A stretch of 64,000 nucleotides of DNA, from positions 1 through 64,000 of the forward strand of contig JBKBSO010000009.1 of the NCBI GenBank assembly GCA_046291695.1. Reading direction: 5' to 3'. The stretch is from PNNG01 sp046291695. Lineage in GTDB: Bacteria; Bacteroidota; Bacteroidia; UBA7662. The notes under the pieces are model-generated. The model was not told the origin of the DNA and did not search any database. It saw only the letters and a program-made list of their open reading frames with translations. Below are positions 8,111 to 17,447 of the stretch, one piece after another. A program made the translations under genes and the position numbers. Each line of letters begins with the position of its first letter. The first letter of the stretch is position 1.

Positions 8111-9588
8111 AGCAGTATATCATCTGGCTCAGCCTTGTGCTTTTTAACTTGAGCAGCACTGCCATTCTTGCCCAAAAACCACCTGTTTTTAAGGCCGATG
8201 TGTATAGTTGTAATGCCGATGAAACCATCGTTAGCCTGCCCCGAAAACTCGACGGACGGGCCCTCGACTCGCTCATTGAGCTATTTGCCCTCGAAGATCT
8301 CGAACTCCACTACCTTTACGAATACGGCAAACTGGAACAAAGTGTTGCGGCTGCCGGCTGGCACTTAAGTCGGTTTGATAAGCATCAAATTGAGCTCCGT
8401 AAACCCAACATTATCCTGGATGAAGGCACTGAAATCCCCTTTAGCAAGACCGAATCTTGGGAAAATCGCTTGATGCTGGCCGATTATTTTGTGAAAAATA
8501 ATTTTAATACCGATCAATTTTACCCCACGGCCAGCTATGGCATCAACCGCTTCAAAGACAATTTTAATCCTATCAAACACCAAAACCGCGTTCGATTGGT
8601 ACTTAAAGGACACGAACAAGCCAGGCAAGTGTATATTTCAGGCTCATTTAACAGCTGGAGTACAGGCAATACCCCCATGCTCCGTGATGCCGATGGCTGG
8701 TATTTCGAGAGCGATTTGCCTCCAGGTAAGCACCTATACAAATTCATAGTGGATGGCAAATGGCTCAGCGACCCGCTCAATTTGCAACAAGAACGCGACG
8801 GATTCCGAGGACATAATTCTGTACTCTTTGTGTACAACAAGCGTATGGTATTTGATGCCCTGCCCGATGCCCGCAGGGTTTGGCTGGTTGGCAGCTTTAA
8901 CCAGTGGAACGAAAAAGAATTGCCCATGGTCCGTGCCAAAGGAAAGTGGGAACTCGAACTCTATTTGGCAGAAGGTACACATGCCTACAAGTTTAAGGCC
9001 GACAAAAAATGGTACCTCGACCCTGAAAACCCCATCGTACTGGCCGATCGGGATGGTTACGAAAATTCGTACTTAAGCATAGGCGATACCCTCTTTTTTG
9101 AACTTAAAGGATTCAGCCTGGCCCACGATGTTTTTGTGGCCGGGAATTTTAACCTCTGGAACCCTATAGAGCTGCGCATGCGTAAAACCGATTCGTCGTG
9201 GATCATGCCCTATGTATTAGGTGCCGGCGTGTATGCCTATAAATTCATTGTAGATGGCCAATGGATGGCCGATCCTGAAGCAAGCTTCTTCGCAGGTACC
9301 GAACCCTACCGGAATAGCATTTTGATTGTAAAGCCCAATGTAATGATCAAGCTGAACGGCCATGAGTTTGCCCGTGAAGTCATTTGGGCAGGCTCCTTCA
9401 ATGATTGGGAGCCCGAATCGCTCAGGCTAAGCTTTCAAGGCGATGGCTGGTACCTACCCTACTTCCTCAAACCAGGTAAACATACTTATAAATTTAAAAT
9501 CGATGGCGAATGGGTACGCGATCCCGACAACCCGCTTTGGGAGCAAAATGAATTCGGCACCGGCAATTCTGTGCTGTGGATTAAGTGA
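8107..9588 (+). CDS. Exported protein with four CBM48/AMPK-type glycogen-binding-like modules
   Basis: 493 residues. A signal peptide (1-22, ending STAILAQ) is followed by about 130 residues I do not recognise, then four consecutive modules of about 80 residues (roughly 160-245, 248-328, 330-410 and 412-493). Each shows the same landmarks: V(Y/F/W)(I/V/L)xGSFNxW, a W(Y/E)(F/L) strand, GxHxYKFxVDGxWxxDPxN and a terminal N-S-V/I-L strand. This is the E-set fold of CBM48/AMPK1_CBM, which in other proteins binds alpha-glucans. Tandem repetition without a catalytic domain suggests a binding or scaffolding role. It overlaps the retropepsin-like gene by four bases. Confidence 0.85.
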   Translation: MKQYIIWLSLVLFNLSSTAILAQKPPVFKADVYSCNADETIVSLPRKLDGRALDSLIELFALEDLELHYLYEYGKLEQSVAAAGWHLSRFDKHQIELRKPNIILDEGTEIPFSKTESWENRLMLADYFVKNNFNTDQFYPTASYGINRFKDNFNPIKHQNRVRLVLKGHEQARQVYISGSFNSWSTGNTPMLRDADGWYFESDLPPGKHLYKFIVDGKWLSDPLNLQQERDGFRGHNSVLFVYNKRMVFDALPDARRVWLVGSFNQWNEKELPMVRAKGKWELELYLAEGTHAYKFKADKKWYLDPENPIVLADRDGYENSYLSIGDTLFFELKGFSLAHDVFVAGNFNLWNPIELRMRKTDSSWIMPYVLGAGVYAYKFIVDGQWMADPEASFFAGTEPYRNSILIVKPNVMIKLNGHEFAREVIWAGSFNDWEPESLRLSFQGDGWYLPYFLKPGKHTYKFKIDGEWVRDPDNPLWEQNEFGTGNSVLWIK

Positions 9589-9671
9589 AATGAACACCTT
9601 TAACATCGACGAAATCGTCGCCTAATTCAATAAACTAACTGGAATTTAGCACGCCTTAGCCTTACCTTGTC

Positions 9672-9679
9672 TATCTTTA
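9672..9679 (+). promoter_or_regulatory. -7-like box TATCTTTA before the CotH gene
   Basis: TATCTTTA differs from TAnnTTTG only in the last base and ends four bases before the ATG at 9684. It supports a near-leaderless transcript for the CotH-family gene. Confidence 0.4.
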
Positions 9680-9683
9680 AATC

Positions 9684-11984
9684 ATGCCCCTTACCATCAA
9701 ATACTTGTTACTTCCAGCCCTGCTATTTTACGGCAGCCACATGCAACTCAAGGCACAGGCCCTCCGTTTGCCTGAGCCGGGCTTTATGTACAACGACAGC
9801 AGTGTGCTACGCATCGACATCAGCATCCATCCCGATAGCCTCGCAGCCCTTATGCTCCCCGCCAATTGGTACAGCGACCATGAATATCCCGTGAATGTGG
9901 TCTTTACCAGAGGTACCGAAATCCATAGCCTACAGCAAGTAGGGCTGCGTTTACGAGGAAATACCTCACGTAATGCAGCGAAAAAATCCTTTCGTATTTC
10001 CATCAATAGCTTTCAGGCAGGCCGCCGTTTTGATGGCTACAAAAACCTCAACCTCATCGCCTCACACAACGACCCGGGCATCATCCGGGCTAAAATGTAT
10101 TTTGACCTCAGTCGCGGACTCGAAGCAGTAGGTTCGCGATCGGCGCATGCCGCCTTGTATATCAATGGGCAGTACTACGGCTTATACACCAATGTAGAGC
10201 ACATTAACGACGACTTTGTACAACACCGCTACGGCAATAAAAACGGCAACCTTTACAAATGCTTATTCCCGGCCGATTTGGCCTACATCTCAAATCATCC
10301 CAACGATTACAAATTTATGGCCCAAGGACGGCGGGTGTACGACCTCAAAACCAATGAACAAGCCGACGATTATACCGGACTCGCTAACCTGATCCGCACC
10401 ATTCACCACACCCCAGCCGCGCAAATCTATTGCCATCTCGATACACTATTGAATATCGAAGACTTTCTACTCATGCAAGCCATTGATGTGGCCACCGGCC
10501 ATTGGGACGGCTATTACAATAAAAACAACTTTTACCTCTACCAAAACAGTCGCACCGGAAAATTTGAGTTTATCCCTTACGATGTCGACAATACCTTTGG
10601 CATCGACTGGTTTAACATAAACTGGATGACCATAAACCCTTATCAGTTCAAACCATCGAATCAGGCACGTCCGCTGTACGAAAAGCTCATGGACAATGCA
10701 CAGACCCGTGATATTTACAGCTTCTACCTCAGGAAAGTGAGCCAATACCTGCAAAGCGGGCAGTTTCAAAACTGGGTCGATAGCCTTCATAACCGCATCA
10801 CACCTTATGCCCTGTCTGATTCATTTCGCACACTCGATTACGGTTACAATGCGCAAAGCTTTTTGCAATCAACACAACACACGCAGGCCATAGGGCATGT
10901 AAAACAGGGTGTAAAACCTTTCATCAATGGCCGAAATACCTCCACACAATCGCTAATTCCTGCAAATTTTAACATTGCCCCTATTGTGCACCACCCACTC
11001 GTAAGCGGGCTCCGAAGCAATGTTCCCACACATATCCTGGTGAAGGTAGAAGATGAAAATACGGCCCAATTGCAAGTGGTAGCCTTAATCAATTACAACG
11101 GAACCAACTTCACTGTTCCGCTTTTTGATGACGGCCTGCACAACGACAACCTGGCGGGAGACGGCATTTTCGGTGGATTCTGTCCCAGTTTCAGTCAGCC
11201 AGGCAACCTGCAAGTTCGCATCCGGGCCATCGACCAGCAACAGCAAGTAAGCATCAGACCCTGTGCTCCACTGCGCTTTGAAGTGCGCGCAGGAGGCCCC
11301 ATTTATATCAATGAATTTTTGGCCTCAAACTCAACCGGCATACGCGACGAAGCCAACCAGGCGAGCGATTGGATTGAGCTCTACAACAGCAGTACTGAAC
11401 CCTATGCCCTGCAAGGCCATAGCTTAAGCGATAATTTCAACAACCCCGGCAAGTGGTTATTTCCAAACGACACCATTGCACCGGGAGCTTTTTACCTGGT
11501 TTGGGCAAGCAATGCCATACAAAGAGGTCCGCGCCATGCTGCCTTCGCTTTATCGGCCAATGGTGAGGAAATTGGCTTCTACAAAGTCGAAAACGGATTG
11601 TTTAACCTGCTCGACAGCATTAGTTTTGGGCCACAACAAACCGACCATTCTATGGGTCGGTTGCCGGATGGAGGAAACGATTGGGTATATTTTACTACCC
11701 CCACGCCATTGGCTTCAAATGGCAATGCCAGTTCGCTTGTGGAAAAGCATACAAATTTAGCCAAGGTATATCCAAACCCATTTCAAACCCACATTCAGGT
11801 ACAGCACCAATTAAGCGGAACGGCAAAATACGAGCTCTATGATGTACATGGTAAATTGTTGCTTGAGGGAGCCCTCACCGAAAAAACACAAAGCATTCAA
11901 GTGCATCAACTACCAACGGGAATTTACTTACTGCGCATTCGCAGCAAAACTGCTGTACAGGATTTTCGGCTGCTACGAGAATAA
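9684..11984 (+). CDS. CotH-family T9SS cargo with lamin-tail domain
   Basis: 766 residues, exported. Signal peptide 1-26; CotH kinase-like domain about 75-400 with LRLRGNTSRNAAKKSFRIS, AALYINGQYYGLYTNVEHI and the acidic FIPYDVDNTFGIDW motif; a choice-of-anchor-type domain near 425-525 (DDGLHNDNLAGDGIFGG); a lamin-tail domain about 535-650 (INEFLASNSTG, ASDWIELYNSS, GAFYLVWAS); and a T9SS sorting domain over the last 75 residues (VYPNPFQTHIQV ... GIYLLRI). CotH proteins are atypical surface or spore kinases in other bacteria; here the sorting domain predicts outer-membrane translocation and surface attachment. It is monocistronic. Confidence 0.92.
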   Translation: MPLTIKYLLLPALLFYGSHMQLKAQALRLPEPGFMYNDSSVLRIDISIHPDSLAALMLPANWYSDHEYPVNVVFTRGTEIHSLQQVGLRLRGNTSRNAAKKSFRISINSFQAGRRFDGYKNLNLIASHNDPGIIRAKMYFDLSRGLEAVGSRSAHAALYINGQYYGLYTNVEHINDDFVQHRYGNKNGNLYKCLFPADLAYISNHPNDYKFMAQGRRVYDLKTNEQADDYTGLANLIRTIHHTPAAQIYCHLDTLLNIEDFLLMQAIDVATGHWDGYYNKNNFYLYQNSRTGKFEFIPYDVDNTFGIDWFNINWMTINPYQFKPSNQARPLYEKLMDNAQTRDIYSFYLRKVSQYLQSGQFQNWVDSLHNRITPYALSDSFRTLDYGYNAQSFLQSTQHTQAIGHVKQGVKPFINGRNTSTQSLIPANFNIAPIVHHPLVSGLRSNVPTHILVKVEDENTAQLQVVALINYNGTNFTVPLFDDGLHNDNLAGDGIFGGFCPSFSQPGNLQVRIRAIDQQQQVSIRPCAPLRFEVRAGGPIYINEFLASNSTGIRDEANQASDWIELYNSSTEPYALQGHSLSDNFNNPGKWLFPNDTIAPGAFYLVWASNAIQRGPRHAAFALSANGEEIGFYKVENGLFNLLDSISFGPQQTDHSMGRLPDGGNDWVYFTTPTPLASNGNASSLVEKHTNLAKVYPNPFQTHIQVQHQLSGTAKYELYDVHGKLLLEGALTEKTQSIQVHQLPTGIYLLRIRSKTAVQDFRLLRE

Positions 11985-12031
11985 CTTTTGCTTGGGAAAC
12001 AGAAAATCGGTCGGGCTCAACTGCCTCTAAT

Positions 12032-13111
12032 TCATAACCGCGCCAACCGCATCCGCAGCACATGATCGGCCAGCACCAAAGCCGCCATGGCTTCTACAAT
12101 GGGAACAGCACGCGGCACCACACAAGGGTCGTGGCGCCCCTGAGCGGCCAGTTCAGCGGTTTCACCCTGCCGGGTAATGGTATCTTGCTTCTGAGCGATG
12201 GTGGCCACCGGTTTAAAACCCAATTTAAAAAAAACCGTTTCTCCGTTGCTAATGCCCCCTTGTATGCCTCCTGAATGGTTGGTACGAGTGGCCACACGCC
12301 CCTCGCGCATTTCAAAAGCATCATTGTAAACGCTGCCCCGCCCCATGGAAGCAGCAAACCCACTACCCACTTCAAACGCCTTTACGGCATTGATACTCAA
12401 CATCGCTTTGGCCAAATCGGCTTCCAGCTTATCAAAAACAGGATCGCCCAAACCAGCCGGAACGCCCGTAATTTGGCAGCTGATTTGGCCTCCTACCGAA
12501 TCGCCGGCTTCTTTAAGCTCAGCAATCAGTTGCTCCATTTGAGCCGATATTTCGGGATGCGGACACCGCACCAGACTCTCGTCAACCCGGTTCAAATCGA
12601 GTTCTGCAGCTGGCTGCTCCAACAAAATCGGCCCTACCCCACTCACCCAGGCTTTGATGCTGATGCCCATTTGTTGTAAAAACAACTGTGCCAGGGCCCC
12701 TGCGGCTACGCGAGCGGCTGTTTCGCGTGCCGAACTACGCCCACCCCCCCGGTGATCGCGAATGCCGTAACGCGCCTCATAGGTATAATCGGCATGAGAA
12801 GGCCGATATAGCTCACGCATGGCCTCGTAATCGCCCGAACGCTGATCTGCATTCCTGATAAGCATAGCAATAGGGGTACCTGTGGTACGGCCTTCAAACA
12901 CCCCCGACAACAGTTCGGGATAATCGGCCTCGTTACGGTCAGTGGTTAAGTTGCTTTGACCGGGCCGCCTACGTGCCAATTGGGCAGCCACAAATTCAAG
13001 GTCGAAAGCTAGCCCAGCCGGACAACCATCAATTACCACCCCAATGGCCGGGCCATGCGACTCGCCAAATGTGGTGATGCAAAACTGTTTACCAAAACTA
13101 TTCCCTGCCAT
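12032..13111 (-). CDS. aroC: Chorismate synthase
   Basis: Last step of the shikimate pathway: EPSP to chorismate, requiring reduced FMN. 359 residues with the N-terminal FCITTFGESHGPAIGVVIDG motif, SGVFEGRTTGTPIA, the Gly-rich RGGGRSSARETAARVAAGA (near residue 130) and the RTNHSGGIQGGISNG motif. It overlaps aroA upstream by 14 bases on the same strand and closes the four-gene aro operon, converging on the CotH gene. Confidence 0.98.
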   Translation of the reverse strand: MAGNSFGKQFCITTFGESHGPAIGVVIDGCPAGLAFDLEFVAAQLARRRPGQSNLTTDRNEADYPELLSGVFEGRTTGTPIAMLIRNADQRSGDYEAMRELYRPSHADYTYEARYGIRDHRGGGRSSARETAARVAAGALAQLFLQQMGISIKAWVSGVGPILLEQPAAELDLNRVDESLVRCPHPEISAQMEQLIAELKEAGDSVGGQISCQITGVPAGLGDPVFDKLEADLAKAMLSINAVKAFEVGSGFAASMGRGSVYNDAFEMREGRVATRTNHSGGIQGGISNGETVFFKLGFKPVATIAQKQDTITRQGETAELAAQGRHDPCVVPRAVPIVEAMAALVLADHVLRMRLARL

Positions 13112-14345
13112 TTCGATAAGTTAAACTAAAGCCAAAACTCGCTAAATCTTCCCAAAAAGTGGGATATGATTTTGCCACCACTTCGGGTTGGTCGAATACC
13201 ACCCTTTTACCCACTGCCGCCAGCAAGCTAAACGCCATGGCCATCCGATGATCGTCGAAGCAACGAATGTGAACTACTTCGGTTCCGGTCTTAATACCCG
13301 AAATGAGCGTCAATTCGTCGGCTTTCAATTGCAAGATGGCTCCTGCTGCCTCAAGATTAATGCGTAAAGCCTCAAGGCGGTCGCTTTCCTTCAGACGTAA
13401 ACTTTGCAGGCCGGTGAATCGCGCGGGCTTATTTTTAACTGCCGCCAACACCACGAGGGCAGGAATGAGGTCGGGGCAATTTCGTCCATCAAAAAAATCG
13501 GGCATGGGCAGCGTTTCCTGTTGATGCCTGAGGCGTAATCCACCCGGATGCTCACTGATTTTGCAACCAAAAGCTGCCATCCAAACGGCTGCCTGCTTAT
13601 CGGCTTGTTCTGTATGCAAGGGCAAATCGTCGAGTATTAAATCGGTTTCCGGTAAAAGGGCCGCAAACGCCAACCAATAGGCCGCCGACGACCAATCGGG
13701 TTCTACCGCAAATCTTTTGGGTGCCTGATAGGGCTTGGCCGCCACCTGCAAAACATGCTGCTCCCAGCTGATTTCAGCGCCCCAGGCCTTCATCAGTTGC
13801 ACCGTTTGGCGGACGTAAGGCACCGAAACAGCATTGCCCAACAGCTGTAAACGGAGCGGAACAGGCAGGTAGGGCGCCACCAGCAACAAAGCGCTGATGA
13901 ATTGCGAGCTCATGCCCGCTTCCATGTTCAGTTGTCCACCCCTCAACAGGCCTTGGCCAATTTTTAGGGGAGGGTAGCCCTCCTTTTCCACATATTCAAT
14001 GGCGGCTCCCATTTGCTGCAGGGCAAACACCAAGGGAGCAATGGGGCGTTCGTGTGCGCGATCGCTGCCTTCCAACATAAAATCGGCTTGCTGCAGGCAT
14101 AAGTAAGGAAGTAAAAAACGCATCACTGTTCCGGCAGGCCCGGCATGTATGGTACCCGACTTTACCTCCAAGGCGCGAAGCATCAATTCGGTATCCTGTG
14201 CAATCGACAGTCCGGTTAGTTCGGTGGCTGACCCGGCCAGGGCGCGCATCACCAACAGACGGTTGCTGATACTTTTTGAACCTGGTAAGCGCAGCCTGCC
14301 TCGGAGCCTAATGGGGAATCTAACGGCTAGTGACAAGGCTGGCAT
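13098..14345 (-). CDS. aroA: 3-phosphoshikimate 1-carboxyvinyltransferase (EPSP synthase)
   Basis: Joins phosphoenolpyruvate to shikimate-3-phosphate. 415 residues. Recognisable sites are LPGSKSISNRLLV (about 20-32, substrate binding), GTVMRFLLPYL, SSQFISALLL, PDWSSAAYWLAF, LRLKESDRLEAL and FDDHRMAMAFSLL. Somewhat shorter than the approximately 427-residue enterobacterial enzyme, as usual in this phylum. It starts one base after the aroB stop region and overlaps aroC, in one operon. Confidence 0.97.
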   Translation of the reverse strand: MPALSLAVRFPIRLRGRLRLPGSKSISNRLLVMRALAGSATELTGLSIAQDTELMLRALEVKSGTIHAGPAGTVMRFLLPYLCLQQADFMLEGSDRAHERPIAPLVFALQQMGAAIEYVEKEGYPPLKIGQGLLRGGQLNMEAGMSSQFISALLLVAPYLPVPLRLQLLGNAVSVPYVRQTVQLMKAWGAEISWEQHVLQVAAKPYQAPKRFAVEPDWSSAAYWLAFAALLPETDLILDDLPLHTEQADKQAAVWMAAFGCKISEHPGGLRLRHQQETLPMPDFFDGRNCPDLIPALVVLAAVKNKPARFTGLQSLRLKESDRLEALRINLEAAGAILQLKADELTLISGIKTGTEVVHIRCFDDHRMAMAFSLLAAVGKRVVFDQPEVVAKSYPTFWEDLASFGFSLTYRNGRE

Positions 14346-14346
14346 T

Positions 14347-15366
14347 TCAGTACAATTGTGATTTTAGCGAATGCAAGGCATCGGCCCCAAGCATTTTGTC
14401 GTAAATGGCTTCGCCTATGCCGGTAATGAGGCTAAAGCTGATTCGAGCCGCTTGATTTTTTTTGTCTTGCAACATGTATGGCAATAAGGCTTCCAAATCT
14501 GGCAGTTCAAAATCGGGCTGATAAGCTTCTAAAACCTGGCTTATCTGTTGTAATTGTTCAGCCGGCAACAGCTTCAGTGCTGCAGAAAGGCGGCTTTCGA
14601 GCAACATGCCCATAAAAACGGCCTCACCATGTAGCAGCGGATGGGAACCTTGCTGGCTGTAGCTTTCGATGGCATGGCCAAATGTATGGCCAAAATTCAA
14701 CAGCTTACGCTCGGCTTGTTCCAGTGGATCGCTGGCCACAATGCTGCATTTGATTTCTACCGCCCGCTTGATGAGGGCCAGTTGAGGCAATTCATCCACA
14801 CCGAGAGCCTGCAAGGCAGCAAACATGTCGGCATCGGCTATGAGTGCGTGTTTCAGCATTTCGGCCTTGCCCGAGCGCAATTCACGAAGGGGAAGTGTTT
14901 CTAAAAATCCGGCATAAAAAAGCACAGCGTTGGCTTCATAAAAATGTCCCAAGGCGTTTTTTACACCACCAAAATTCACACCGGTTTTTCCGCCAACTGC
15001 CGCATCTACCTGCGCAAGCAGCGATGTTGGGATGTTGAGATAACGGATGCCTCTTTTGTAGGTTGCGGCCACAAATCCACCCAAATCGGTGATCATACCG
15101 CCACCCACATTGAGCAACACGGCTTGACGATCGGCACCAGCCTCCATCAGCAGGCCCCACAGCTTTTGGGCCGATGCCAGTGTTTTGTGCTGCTCACCGG
15201 CAGGCAGCACGAATAAGCGGGCCTCCAAAAGGGTGGCAATTGGTTGGGCATGCTGTGCTGTGTGCTCATCGGCCAGAACAAAGACTGCCGATGGTGCCAA
15301 ATTGGCCAGTAGTTGCTGCAACTCTTCGGCCGGGGAGGGCGTAAAAAGCAGCTGACTAAGCATCAA
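14347..15366 (-). CDS. aroB: 3-dehydroquinate synthase
   Basis: Second step of the shikimate pathway: DAHP to 3-dehydroquinate, NAD+- and metal-dependent. 339 residues with the NAD-binding LNVGGGMITDLGGFVAATYKRG region (103-124), the KTGVNF motif, KLLNFGHTFGHAIES and HPLLHGEAVFMGM, carrying the metal-ligand histidines. It overlaps the upstream DAHP synthase gene by four bases. Confidence 0.97.
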   Translation of the reverse strand: MMLSQLLFTPSPAEELQQLLANLAPSAVFVLADEHTAQHAQPIATLLEARLFVLPAGEQHKTLASAQKLWGLLMEAGADRQAVLLNVGGGMITDLGGFVAATYKRGIRYLNIPTSLLAQVDAAVGGKTGVNFGGVKNALGHFYEANAVLFYAGFLETLPLRELRSGKAEMLKHALIADADMFAALQALGVDELPQLALIKRAVEIKCSIVASDPLEQAERKLLNFGHTFGHAIESYSQQGSHPLLHGEAVFMGMLLESRLSAALKLLPAEQLQQISQVLEAYQPDFELPDLEALLPYMLQDKKNQAARISFSLITGIGEAIYDKMLGADALHSLKSQLY

Positions 15367-16475
15367 TGGTCTTTTTTAACTTCTTGTTGACGTACCTCTT
15401 TGAACATTTTCACCTGGGTATTGATGCTCTCCTGATGGAGTAAGTGCAACAATCGGGTCATAAACTGCTGGTCAATGCCCAACTCCGCCGCATAAGCCAG
15501 GCGGGTTTTCAAAATTTCGGCCCAACGACCGGGTTGCAGTATGGTGATGTTGTTGTCGTTTTTTACAGCTCCCAAGGCCGAGATGAGGTCGAGTCGTTGT
15601 TGCAGTAGTTTTACCAACTTTATATCGACCTCGTCGATTTCGGCACGGAGTTCCTCGAGCCGGGCATTAAACACCAGGTCGTCGGTTTGCTCACGCCTGA
15701 ACACCAAGCCTTCCATCAGCTTAATCAGCTCAGCAGGAGTAATTTGCTGGCAGGCATCACTCCAGGCGTTCTCAGGATCGTAATGTGTTTCGATCATCAA
15801 CCCATCAAAATCCAAATCGAGGGCTACCTGGGCCGTATCGGGCACCAGCAGCCGGTTGCCGCTGATGTGGCTTGGATCGCAGATAATGAGCAATTCGGGG
15901 AGCAGGCGCTTCAGCTCAATGGGTATTTCCCAATTGGGATGATTGCGAAAAATACTCTTCTCATAACCCGAAAAACCCCGGTGGATGGCTCCCAATTTCC
16001 GAATACCTGCCTTGTTGAGCCGCTCAATGGCTCCTATCCACAACTCCAAATCGGGATTCACCGGGTTTTTGACCAACATGGGCACATCTACCCCACTCAC
16101 CGCGTCGGCAATTTCCTGCACCAAAAATGGGTTTACCGTGGTGCGCGCGCCAATCCACAACATCTGCACTCCTGCCTTGAGGGCGGCTTCTACATGCTTG
16201 CCACTGGCTACTTCCACCATGAGCGGCAAACCCATTTCGGCAGCTATTTCTACCGACCAGTTCAGGGCTTCGCTCCCAACGCCTTCAAAATGATTAGGCC
16301 GGGTACGCGGCTTCCAAATGCCTGCCCGTATGGCATCGGGGCGCAGCGGCGACATCTGATTGAGCGTGGCACGGAACTGCGCAGGCGTTTCGGCACTACA
16401 TGGACCGCTAATAAGCAACGGACGATCATCGGGTTTCCAGGCGGATTTGGGAAGTATATCGAGTTTGGGCGTCAT
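15363..16475 (-). CDS. Bifunctional DAHP synthase / chorismate mutase
   Basis: 370 residues from Met at 16475 (MTPKLDILPKSAW); an upstream Met five codons earlier is less likely. Residues 1-265 form a type I, KDO8P-synthase-like DAHP synthase (LLISGPCSAETPAQF, RAGIWKPRTRPNHFEGVG, MLWIGARTTVNPF, AIHRGFSGYE, ICDPSHISGNR). Residues 285-365 form an AroQ-type chorismate mutase (LEELRAEIDEVDIKLVKLLQQR). The fusion couples entry into the shikimate pathway to the branch toward Phe/Tyr; in related enzymes the mutase domain also mediates feedback control by prephenate or chorismate. First gene of the aro operon. Confidence 0.95.
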   Translation of the reverse strand: MTPKLDILPKSAWKPDDRPLLISGPCSAETPAQFRATLNQMSPLRPDAIRAGIWKPRTRPNHFEGVGSEALNWSVEIAAEMGLPLMVEVASGKHVEAALKAGVQMLWIGARTTVNPFLVQEIADAVSGVDVPMLVKNPVNPDLELWIGAIERLNKAGIRKLGAIHRGFSGYEKSIFRNHPNWEIPIELKRLLPELLIICDPSHISGNRLLVPDTAQVALDLDFDGLMIETHYDPENAWSDACQQITPAELIKLMEGLVFRREQTDDLVFNARLEELRAEIDEVDIKLVKLLQQRLDLISALGAVKNDNNITILQPGRWAEILKTRLAYAAELGIDQQFMTRLLHLLHQESINTQVKMFKEVRQQEVKKDH

Positions 16476-16574
16476 GGTTTGATAACGCAAAGTACGGCAG
16501 AAAGGTTGACAATTAGTGCGTAAAGCTGCAGCATGCTAAATACATCCTGAAACGCCCACACGCTGCTTTACCTG

Positions 16575-17261
16575 TTAAGGCATGCTTCCGAAATTTTGAG
16601 TTACCAATACCATAGGCAAACTCTTAAAATGAAAGGGGTTGTCTTCCAAAGCAGTACCGCAACCAAGGTGAGTAAAATTCTTACTCATAATATTTGCTTT
16701 GTGATCAGGCGACTTCATCCATATTTTAACGGCAGCACGGGCAAAATCGCCATAGGTAAGCACTTTTAAAGGCTTGCCATTATTCACTTGTAAAAAACTA
16801 AAGCTACCATCAGGATTTTTGCTCACGTCATATTCTCCTTTTGGACCGGTTTTAAAAGGCGGCATTTCCAAGATGTTTTCGCCTGCAGCCGTAAACTCCC
16901 CGCCTTTATTGCGAATACGCATTTCAAAAGTCCGGTTTTCTTTATCGGTTTTGTTTACATGGTTAAAAAAGCGCTTTTCTACCATTTCATTGCTGTGAAA
17001 TTCTGCAGCCTTTTCCAGTATTTCGTCGTACACCAACAACGGTAGGTTTCGCTTCTGCCGGGCTTCGTTGGTGGCAAAAAATATGGCTGCGTTCAGCAAG
17101 GCAATGTCGGGCTTTTCAATATCGATTAGCGTTTGGGCAGCCTCGGTATTAAAAAAGCTATCAACACTCAGTTCGGTATACCAATTTTCATTGAACCGCT
17201 GTGCACTGCTTTCGAAGCCGTACAACAGCAGCAGGGTGGCCAACAGGACGAGGTTTTTCAT
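16575..17261 (-). CDS. Exported CAP/SCP-domain protein
   Basis: 228 residues with a Sec signal peptide (MKNLVLLATLLLLYGFESSAQ) and one CAP (SCP/PR-1-like, YkwD-type) domain: AAIFFATNEARQKRNLPLLVYDEILEKAAEFHS, FFNHVNKTDKENRT, AAGENILEM and WMKSPDHKANIMSKNFTHLGCG. The order matches bacterial CAP proteins, which are exported and of mostly unknown activity. It is monocistronic; 84 bases separate it from the aro operon on the same strand, and it is divergent from comEC. Confidence 0.88.
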   Translation of the reverse strand: MKNLVLLATLLLLYGFESSAQRFNENWYTELSVDSFFNTEAAQTLIDIEKPDIALLNAAIFFATNEARQKRNLPLLVYDEILEKAAEFHSNEMVEKRFFNHVNKTDKENRTFEMRIRNKGGEFTAAGENILEMPPFKTGPKGEYDVSKNPDGSFSFLQVNNGKPLKVLTYGDFARAAVKIWMKSPDHKANIMSKNFTHLGCGTALEDNPFHFKSLPMVLVTQNFGSMP

Positions 17262-17447
17262 GCTGCCAATTTAGTTAAATTCTGAGCTACAAAGGTTAAA
17301 ATCCTATCGGGCCAGGCGCGACATCAGCATCTCATCCCGAAACACAACACTGATTTCCAATTAATTAGCTACCTGTAGATAAAATTGTAGTATATACAAA
17401 TCAATCTACAAGACGTTTTTTTTGAGCCGGTCTATGTAAATTCAAGC

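Noticed and set aside
12724..12751. C7 tract in aroC as a phase-variation site
   Set aside because: It encodes the conserved Gly-rich motif of chorismate synthase, and an essential-type enzyme is an unlikely phase-variation target.
15687..16523. 278-codon open frame on the + strand opposite aroG/CM
   Set aside because: Antisense shadow of a well-supported gene; low-complexity composition and no family motif.
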